A stretch of 64,000 bases of DNA from positions 71,284,449 through 71,348,448 of the forward strand of contig CM072810.1 in assembly GCA_037013495.1 (NCBI GenBank), written 5' to 3'. The number at the start of each line of letters is the position of its first letter. The stretch's first letter is position 1. This document shows, in pieces, positions 52,281 to 62,837 of this stretch. The notes below the pieces were generated by a model, which saw only the letters and a list, made by a program, of their open reading frames with translations, did no database searches and was not told the DNA's origin. This DNA is from Hippophae tibetana (taxonomy: Eukaryota > Streptophyta > Magnoliopsida > Rosales > Elaeagnaceae). The position numbers were made by a program, and so were the translations under genes.

Positions 52281-54874
52281 AATCATTCCATCAAGAACAC
52301 TTGGAAGAAAAGTACAAAGCTTGGTAAAAAATAATTTCATTAATTCTACTCGTTCTTCCTACATAAAAATGTTGTTGTTTTCTTATACTAGCAACAAAAC
52401 CCTAGACGTAATGCAAACTTAATGGGGATATTTAGTTGTGACATGTGCTTAATCAATCCGTAAATAATAAAAGGATAAAAATATGTATGATAAATAAGAC
52501 AAATTAAATTCCAAAATTCAGTAGAAACAAAATCGCTAAACATAAGAAGCTCATAATTAAATAAAACAAAACTAATTGCTTCCCTAATTAATATTTCCAT
52601 TTGATATTCCAAATCTATCCCTTGTGAAGGATCATGAGTATCTTTGTATTATCTATGGAATATTTGTTGGATATTGAGACCTTTAGAATTTTTTTAAACA
52701 CACTCTTGGTTAGCAACTAAATCGCTCTTATGGTGGCATTGAAAAAACCGGAAGTAAAAAAAACGGAATATATGCGACGAAAATTTTAAACTCTCGGTTG
52801 GTGATGTAAACGGTGTAATTTGGTTTCAAAAAAATATATTCTTAGGAATCCATGCTCTGATTATAGGAATCTTTACATGCTTCGATTTTATATATTATAT
52901 TAAAAGTTCCGTCACCCGAGTCAAAAGTAATGGCCATGTAAAATTGGAATTGTGATTTAACAAATTTTCTTTTTTTAATATTGTAAACTGTAGAACCCAT
53001 CTTCTTTTTCCCTACAATTTGTTTTATGAAGAACAAAGATTGATTGAGCGTATAAATAAAGATCAAGACTAAGAGACGGATATTTAAAAAAGAAGTACGA
53101 AATTAAATCCACACACGAAATCAACATCAATAAGTCCGTAAAACCCCAACCTTTTGATGCCAAAAAATAATGATCACTCCCTTTGATGTGTCGTATCCAG
53201 GCATTCCATAAAAAAACTCTTGCAAGAAAAGTAAAAAGAATGTTAAAAAATATTTTCATTAATTATACTAGTTCTTCCTACATCAAAAGGTTGTTGTTTT
53301 CTTATACTAGCAACAAAACCCTAGACGTAATGCAACCTTAGTGGGGATATTTAGTTGTGAAATGTGCTTAATCAATCCGTAAATAATAAAAGCATAAAAA
53401 TACGTATGATAAATAAGACAAATTAAATTCCACAATTCAGTAGAAACAAAATCGGTAACATAAGAGGCTCATAATTAAATAAAACAGAACTAATTGCTTC
53501 CCCCAATTAATCTTTTCATTTGATATTTCAAATCTATCCCTTGTGAAGGATCATGAGAATCTTTGTATGATCTATAGAATATTTTTTGGATATTGAGACC
53601 GTCAGAATTTTTTTAAACACACTCTTGGTTAGCAACTAAATCGCTCTTATGGTGGCATTGAAAAAACCGGAAGTAAAAAAAAACGGAATATATGCGACGA
53701 AAATTTTAAACTCTCGGTTGGTGATGTAAACGGTGTAATTTGGTTTCAAAAAAATATATTCTTAGGAATCCATGCTCTGATTATAGGAATCTTTACATGC
53801 TTCGAATTTATATATTATATTAAAAGTTCCGTCACCCGAGTCAAAAGTAATGGCCGTGTAAAATTGGAATTGTGATTTAACAAATTTTCTTTTTTTAATA
53901 TTGTAAACTGTAGAACCCATCTTCTTTTTCCCTACAATTTGTTTTATGAAGAACAAAGATTGATTGAGCGTATAAATAAAGATCAAGACTAAGAGACGGA
54001 TATTTAAAAAAGAAGTACGAAATTAAATCCACACACGAAATCAACATCAATAAGTCCCTAAAACCCCAACCTTTTGATGCCAAAAAATAATGATCACTCC
54101 CTTTGATGTGTCGTATCCAGGCATTCCATAAAAAAACTTTGCAAGAAAAGTAAAAAGAATGTTAAAAAATATTTTCATTAATTATACTAGTTCTTCCTCC
54201 ATCAAAAGGTTGTTGTTTTCTTATACTAGCAACAAAACCCTAGACGTAATGCAACCTTAGTGGGGATATTTAGTTGTGACATGTGCTTTCAATCCGTAAA
54301 TAATAAAAGCATAAAAATACGTATGATAAATAAGACAAATTAAATTCCAAAATTCAGTAGAAACAAAATCGCTAAACATAAGAAGCTCATAATTAAATAA
54401 AACAGAACTAATTGCTTCCCTAATTAATATTTCCATTTGATATTCCAAATCTATCCCTTGTGAAGGATCATGAGAATCTTTGTATGATCTATAGAATATT
54501 TGTTAGATATTGAGAACTTTAGAATTTTTTTAAACACACTCTTGGTTAGTAACTCAATCGCTCTTATGGTGGCATTGAAAAAAACGGAATATGTGCGACG
54601 AAAATTTTAAACTCTCGGTAGGTGATGTAAACGGTGTAAATTGGTTTCAAAAAAATATATTATTAAGAATCCATGCTCTGATTATAGGAATCTTTACATG
54701 CTTCGATTTTATATATTATATTAAAAGTTCCGTCACCCCAGTCAAAAGTAATGGCCGTGTAAAATTGGAATTTTGATTTAACAAATGTTCTTTTTTTAAT
54801 ATTGTAAACAGTAGAACCCATCTTCTTTTTCATTAAAATTAGTTTTATGAAGAACAAAGATTGATTGAGCGTAC
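52281..54874 (+). repeat. Three-unit HOR derivative, second copy, 2594 bp
   Basis: Units 52281-53198 (H1), 53199-54118 (hybrid, 920) and 54119-54874 (H4 short, 756). It has the same H2/H3 hybrid layout as the preceding block, but with the longer H2-type A run before the switch and an extra C at about 53500. H1 has the private ttaattctactcg. H4 lost two bases at about 54287 (gtgctttcaatcc), which also truncates the minus-strand ORF there. Confidence 0.92.
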
Positions 54875-57800
54875 AATCATTCCATCAAGAACACTTGGAA
54901 GAAAAGTACAAAGCTTGGTAAAAAATAATTTCATTAATTCTACTCGTTCTTCCTACATAAAAATGTTGTTGTTTTCTTATACTAGCAACAAAACCCTAGA
55001 CGTAATGCAAACTTAATGGGGATATTTAGTTGTGACATGTGCTTAATCAATCCGTAAATAATAAAAGGATAAAAATATGTATGATAAATAAGACAAATTA
55101 AATTCCAAAATTCAGTAGAAACAAAATCGCTAAACATAAGAAGCTCATAATTAAATAAAACAAAACTAATTGCTTCCCTAATTAATATTTCCATTTGATA
55201 TTCCAAATCTATCCCTTGTGAAGGATCATGAGTATCTTTGTATTATCTATGGAATATTTGTTGGATATTGAGACCTTTAGAATTTTTTTAAACACACTCT
55301 TGGTTAGCAACTAAATCGCTCTTATGGTGGCATTGAAAAAACCGGAAGTAAAAAAAACGGAATATATGCGACGAAAATTTTAAACTCTCGGTTGGTGATG
55401 TAAACGGTGTAATTTGGTTTCAAAAAAATATATTCTTAGGAATCCATGCTCTGATTATAGGAATCTTTACATGCTTCGATTTTATATATTATATTAAAAG
55501 TTCCGTCACCCGAGTCAAAAGTAATGGCCATGTAAAATTGGAATTGTGATTTAACAAATTTTCTTTTTTTAATATTGTAAACTGTAGAACCCATCTTCTT
55601 TTTCCCTACAATTTGTTTTATGAAGAACAAAGATTGATTGAGCGTATAAATAAAGATCAAGACTAAGAGACGGATATTTAAAAAAGAAGTACGAAATTAA
55701 ATCCACACACGAAATCAACATCAATAAGTCCGTAAAACCCCAACCTTTTGATGCCAAAAAATAATGATCACTCCCTTTGATGTGTCGTATCCAGGCATTC
55801 CATAAAAAAACTCTTGCAAGAAAAGTAAAAAGAATGTTAAAAACTATTTTCATTAATTGTACTAGTTCTTCCTACATCAAAAGGTTGTTGTTTTCTTATA
55901 CTAGCAACAAAACCCTAGACGTAATGCAACCTTAGTGGGGATATTTAGTTGTGAAATGTGCTTAATCAATCCGTAAATAATAAAAGCATAAAAATACGTA
56001 TGATAAATAAGACAAATTAAATTCCACAATTCAGTAGAAACAAAATCGGTAACATAAGAGGCTCATAATTAAATAAAACAGAACTAATTGCTTCCCCAAT
56101 TAATCTTTTCATTTGATATTTCAAATCTATCCCTTGTGAAGGATCATGAGAATCTTTGTATGATCTATAGAATATTTTTTGGATATTGAGACCGTCAGAA
56201 TTTTTTTAAACACACTCTTGGTTAGCAACTAAATCGCTCTTATGGTGGCATTGAAAAAACCGGAAGTAAAAAAAAACGGAATATATGCGACGAAAATTTT
56301 AAACTCTCGGTAGGTGATGTAAACGGTGTAATTTGGTTTCAAAAAAATATATTCTAAGGAATCCATGCTCTGATTATGGGAATCTTTACATGCTTCGATT
56401 TTATATATTATATTAAAAGTTCCGTCACCCGAGTCAAAAGTAATGGCCGTGTAAAATTGGAATTGTGATTTAACAAATTTTCTTTTTTTAATATTGTAAA
56501 CTGTAGAACCCATCTTCTTTTTCCCTACAATTTGTTTTATGAAGAACAAAGATTGATTGAGCATAGAAATAAAGATCAAGACTAAGAGACGGATATTTAA
56601 AAAAGAAGTATGAAATTAAATCCATACACGAAATCAACATCAATTAGTCCCTAAAACCTCAACCTTTTGATGCCAAAAAATAATGATCACTCCCTTTGAT
56701 GTGTCGAATCCAGGCATTCCATAAAAAATCTCTTGCAAGAAAAGTAAAAAGAATGTTAAAAAATATTTTCATTAATTATACTAGTTCTTCCTACATCAAA
56801 AGGTTGTTGTTTTCTTATACTAGCAACAAAACCCTAGACGTAATGCAACCTTAGTGGGGATATTTAGTTGTGAAATGTGCTTAATCAATTCGTAAATAAT
56901 AAAAGCATAAAAATACGTATGATAAATAAGACAAATTAAATTCCACAATTCAGTAGAAACAAAATCGGTAACATAAGAGGCTCATAATTAAATAAAACAG
57001 AACTAATTGCTTCCCCAATTAATCTTTTCATTTGATATTTCAAATCTATCCCTTGTGAAGGATCATGAGAATCTTTGTATGATCTATAGAATATTTGTTG
57101 GATATTGAGACCGTTAGAATTTTTTTAAACACACTCTTGGTTAGCAACTAAATCGCTCTTATGGTGGCATTGAAAAAACCGGAAGTAAAAAAAACGGAAT
57201 ATATGCGACGAAAATTTTAAACTCTCGGTTGGTGATGTAAACGGTGTAATTTCGTTTCAAAAAAATATATTCTTAGGAATCCATGCTCTGATTATAGGAA
57301 TCTTTACATGCTTCGATTTTATATATTATATTAAAAGTTCCGTCATCCGAGTCAAAAGTAATGGCCATGTAAAATTGGAATTGTGATTTAACAAATTTTC
57401 TTTTTTTAATATTGTAAACTGTAGAACCCATCTTCTTTTTCCCTACAATTTGTTTTATGAAGAACAAAGATTGATTGAGCGTATAAATAAAGATCAAGAC
57501 TAAGAGACGGATATTTAAAAAAGAAGTACGAAATTAAATCCACACACGAAATCAACATCAATAAGTCCCTAAAACCCCAACCTTTTGATGCCAAAAAATA
57601 ATGATCACTCCCTTTGATGTGTCGTATCCAGGCATTCCATAAAAAAACTTTGCAAGAAAAGTAAAAAGAATGTTAAAAAATATTTTCATTAATTATACTA
57701 GTTCTTCCTCCATCAAAACGTTGTTGTTTTCTTATACTAGCAACAAAACCCTAGACGTAATGCAACCTTAGTGGGGATATTTAGTTGTGACATGTGCTTA

Positions 57801-58387
57801 ATCAATCCGTAAATAATAAAAGCATAAAAATACGTATGATAAATAAGACAAATTAAATTCCAAAATTCAGTAGAAACAAAATCGCTAAACATAAGAAGCT
57901 CATAATTAAATAAAACAGAACTAATTGCTTCCCTAATTAATATTTCCATTTGATATTCCAAATCTATCCCTTGTGAAGGATCATGAGAATCTTTGTATGA
58001 TCTATAGAATATTTGTTAGATATTGAGAACTTTAGAATTTTTTTAAACACACTCTTGGTTAGTAACTCAATCGCTCTTATGGTGGCATTGAAAAAAACGG
58101 AATATGTGCGACGAAAATTTTAAACTCTCGGTAGGTGATGTAAACGGTGTAAATTGGTTTCAAAAAAATATATTATTAAGAATCCATGCTCTGATTATAG
58201 GAATCTTTACATGCTTCGATTTTATATATTATATTAAAAGTTCCGTCACCCCAGTCAAAAGTAATGGCCGTGTAAAATTGGAATTTTGATTTAACAAATG
58301 TTCTTTTTTTAATATTGTAAACAGTAGAACCCATCTTCTTTTTCATTAAAATTAGTTTTATGAAGAACAAAGATTGATTGAGCGTAC
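54875..58387 (+). repeat. Four-unit HOR H1-H2-H3-H4, copy 3, 3513 bp
   Basis: Units 54875-55792, 55793-56711, 56712-57629 and 57630-58387 (918, 919, 918, 758 bp). H1 shares ttaattctactcg with the block on its left. Marks shared with the block on its right are aaaaactattttc (55838), atcaattagtccc (56639), aatttcgtttc (57249) and gtcatccgag (57343). Confidence 0.93.
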
Positions 58388-61300
58388 AATCATTCCATCA
58401 AGAACACTTGGAAGAAAAGTACAAAGCTTGGTAAAAAATAATTTCATTAATTATACTCGTTCTTCCTACATAAAAATGTTGTTGTTTTCTTATACTAGCA
58501 ACAAAACCCTAGACGTAATGCAAACTTAATGGGGATATTTAGTTGTGACATGTGCTTAATCAATCCGTAAATAATAAAAGGATAAAAATATGTATGATAA
58601 ATAAGACAAATTAAATTCCAAAATTCAGTAGAAACAAAATCGCTAAACATAAGAAGCTCATAATTAAATAAAACAAAACTAATTGCTTCCCTAATTAATA
58701 TTTCCATTTGATATTCCAAATCTATCCCTTGTGAAGGATCATGAGTATCTTTGTATTATCTATGGAATATTTGTTGGATATTGAGACCTTTAGAATTTTT
58801 TTAAACACACTCTTGGTTAGCAACTAAATCGCTCTTATGGTGGCATTGAAAAAACCGGAAGTAAAAAAAACGGAATATATGCGACGAAAATTTTAAACTC
58901 TCGGTTGGTGATGTAAACGGTGTAATTTGGTTTCAAAAAAATATATTCTTAGGAATCCATGCTCTGATTATAGGAATCTTTACATGCTTCGATTTTATAT
59001 ATTATATTAAAAGTTCCGTCACCCGAGTCAAAAGTAATGGCCATGTAAAATTGGAATTGTGATTTAACAAATTTTCTTTTTTTAATATTGTAAACTGTAG
59101 AACCCATCTTCTTTTTCCCTACAATTTGTTTTATGAAGAACAAAGATTGATTGAGCGTATAAATAAAGATCAAGACTAAGAGACGGATATTTAAAAAAGA
59201 AGTACGAAATTAAATCCACACACGAAATCAACATCAATAAGTCCGTAAAACCCCAACCTTTTGATGCCAAAAAATAATGATCACTCCCTTTGATGTGTCG
59301 TATCCAGGCATTCCATAAAAAAACTCTTGCAAGAAAAGTAAAAAGAATGTTAAAAACTATTTTCATTAATTGTACTAGTTCTTCCTACATCAAAAGGTTG
59401 TTGTTTTCTTATACTAGCAACAAAACCCTAGACGTAATGCAACCTTAGTGGGGATATTTAGTTGTGAAATGTGCTTAATCAATCCGTAAATAATAAAAGC
59501 ATAAAAATACGTATGATAAATAAGACAAATTAAATTCCACAATTCAGTAGAAACAAAATCGGTAACATAAGAGGCTCATAATTAAATAAAACAGAACTAA
59601 TTGCTTCCCCAATTAATCTTTTCATTTGATATTTCAAATCAATCCCTTGTGAAGGATCATGAGAATCTTTGTATGATCTATAGAATATTTTTTGGATATT
59701 GAGACCGTCAGAATTTTTTTAAACACACTCTTGGTTAGCAACTAAATCGCTCTTATGGTGGCATTGAAAAAACCGGAAGTAAAAAAAAACGGAATATATG
59801 CGACGAAAATTTTAAACTCTCGGTAGGTGATGTAAACGGTGTAATTTGGTTTCAAAAAAATATATTCTAAGGAATCCATGCTCTGATTATGGGAATCTTT
59901 ACATGCTTCGATTTTATATATTATATTAAAAGTTCCGTCACCCGAGTCAAAAGTAATGGCCGTGTAAAATTGGAATTGTGATTTAACAAATTTTCTTTTT
60001 TTAATATTGTAAACTGTAGAACCCATCTTCTTTTTCCCTACAATTTGTTTTATGAAGAACAAAGATTGATTGAGCATAGAAATAAAGATCAAGACTAAGA
60101 GACGGATATTTAAAAAAGAAGTATGAAATTAAATCCATACACGAAATCAACATCAATTAGTCCCTAAAACCTCAACCTTTTGATGCCAAAAAATAATGAT
60201 CACTCCCTTTGATGTGTCGAATCCAGGCATTCCATAAAAAAACTCTTGCAAGAAAAGTAAAAAGAATGTTAAAAAATATTTTCATTAATTATACTAGTTC
60301 TTCCTACATCAAAAGGTTGTTGTTTTCTTATACTAGCAACAAAACCCTAGACGTAATGCAACCTTAGTGGGGATATTTAGTTGTGAAATGTGCTTAATCA
60401 ATTCGTAAATAATAAAAGCATAAAAATACGTATGATAAATAAGACAAATTAAATTCCACAATTCAGTAGAAACAAAATCGGTAACATAAGAGGCTCATAA
60501 TTAAATAAAACAGAACTAATTGCTTCCCCAATTAATCTTTTCATTTGATATTTCAAATCTATCCCTTGTGAAGGATCATGAGAATCTTTGTATGATCTAT
60601 AGAATATTTGTTGGATATTGAGACCGTTAGAATTTTTTTAAACACACTCTTGGTTAGCAACTAAATCGCTCTTATGGTGGCATTGAAAAAACCGGAAGTA
60701 AAAAAAACGGAATATATGCGACGAAAATTTTAAACTCTCGGTTGGTGATGTAAACGGTGTAATTTCGTTTCAAAAAAATATATTCTTAGGAATCCATGCT
60801 CTGATTATAGGAATCTTTACATGCTTCGATTTTATATATTATATTAAAAGTTCCGTCATCCGAGTCAAAAGTAATGGCCATGTAAAATTGGAATTGTGAT
60901 TTAACAAATTTTCTTTTTTTAATATTGTAAACTGTAGAACCCATCTTCTTTTTCCCTACAATTTGTTTTATGAAGAACAAAGATTGATTGAGCGTATAAA
61001 TAAAGATCAAGACTAAGAGACGGATATTTAAAAAAGAAGTACGAAATTAAATCCACACACGAAATCAACATCAATAAGTCCCTAAAACCCCAACCTTTTG
61101 ATGCCAAAAAATAATGATCACTCCCTTTGATGTGTCGTATCCAGGCATTCCATAAAAAAACTTTGCAAGAAAAGTAAAAAGAATGTTAAAAAATATTTTC
61201 ATTAATTATACTAGTTCTTCCTCCATCAAAAGGTTGTTGTTTTCTTATACTAGCAACAAAACCCTAGACGTAATGCAACCTTAGTGGGGATATTTAGTTG

Positions 61301-62837
61301 TGACATGTGCTTAACCAATCCGTAAATAATAAAAGCATAAAAATACGTATGATAAATAAGACAAATTAAATTCCAAAATTCAGTAGAAACAAAATCGCTA
61401 AACATAAGAAGCTCATAATTAAATAAAACAGAACTAATTGCTTCCCTAATTAATATTTCCATTTGATATTCCAAATCTATCCCTTGTGAAGGATCATGAG
61501 AATCTTTGTATGATCTATAGAATATTTGTTAGATATTGAGAACTTTAGAATTTTTTTAAACACACTCTTGGTTAGTAACTCAATCGCTCTTATGGTGGCA
61601 TTGAAAAAACCGAAGAAAAAAAAAAAACGGAATATGTGCGACGAAAATTTTAAACTCTCGGTAGGTGATGTAAACGGTGTAAATTGGTTTCAAAAAAATA
61701 TATTATTAAGAATCCATGCTCTGATTATAGGAATCTTTACATGCTTCGATTTTATATATTATATTAAAAGTTCCGTCACCCGAGTCAAAAGTAATGGCCA
61801 TGTAAAATTGGAATTGTGATTTAACAAATTTTCTTTTTTTAATATTGTAAACTGTAGAACCCATCTTCTTTTTCCCTACAATTTGTTTTATGAAGAACAA
61901 AGATTGATTGAGCGTATAAATAAAGATCAAGACTAAGAGACAGATATTTAAAAAAGAAGTACGAAATTAAATCCACACACGAAATCAACATCAATAAGTC
62001 CCTAAAACCCCAACCTTTTGATGCCAAAAAATAATGATCACTCCCTTTGATGTGTCGTATCCAGGCATTCCATAAAAAAACTTTGCAAGAAAAGTAAAAA
62101 GAATGTTAAAAAATATTTTCATTAATTATACTAGTTCTTCCTCCATCAAAAGGTTGTTGTTTTCTTATACTAGCAACAAAACCCTAGACGTAATGCAACC
62201 TTAGTGGGGATATTTAGTTGTGACATGTGCGTAATCAATCCGTAAATAATAAAAGCATAAAAATACGTATGATAAATAAGACAAATTAAATTCCAAAATT
62301 CAGTAGAAACAAAATCGCTAAACATAAGAAGCTCATAATTAAATAAAACAGAACTAATTGCTTCTCTAATTAATATTTCCATTTGATATTCCAAATCTAT
62401 CCCTTGTGAAGGATCATGAGAATCTTTGTATGATCCATAGAATATTTGTTAGATATTGAGAACTTTAGAATTTTTTTAAACACACTCTTGGTTAGTAACT
62501 CAATCGCTCTTATGGTGGCATTGAAAAAACCGAAAGTAAAAAAAAAACGGAATATGTGCGACGAAAATTTTAAACTCTCGGTAGGTGTTGTAAGCGGTGT
62601 AAATTGGTTTCAAAAAAATATATTATTAAGAATCCATGCTCTTATTATAGGAATCTTTACATGCTTCGATTTTATATATTATATTAAAAGTTCCGTCACC
62701 CCAGTCAAAAGTAATGGCCGTGTAAAATTGGAATTTTGATTTAACAAATGTTATTTTTTTAATATTGTAAACAGTAGAACCCATCTTCTTTTTCATTAAA
62801 ATTAGTTTTATGAAGAACAAAGATTGATTGAGCGTAC
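58388..62837 (+). repeat. Five-unit HOR derivative with H4/H3 hybrid, 4450 bp
   Basis: Units 58388-59305 (H1), 59306-60224 (H2), 60225-61142 (H3), 61143-62062 (hybrid, 920) and 62063-62837 (H4 short, 775). The first three copy the preceding block at an offset of 3513 bp. The hybrid begins as H4 (actttgcaag, gtaaattggtttc, attattaagaatcc) and ends as H3 (cacccgagtc, ccctacaatttg, gcgtataaataaag), so it is full length. The terminal H4 lacks the 15-bp deletion found in all other H4 short units. Confidence 0.91.

Noticed and set aside
61526-61819. Plus-strand ORF of 61-97 aa in the middle of many units
   Set aside because: The 97-aa version exists only where an A run happens to keep the frame. 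Other copies start further in or lose the ORF. It overlaps minus-strand ORFs in the same segment, and its hydrophobic stretch comes from an AT-rich stretch. Treated as chance.
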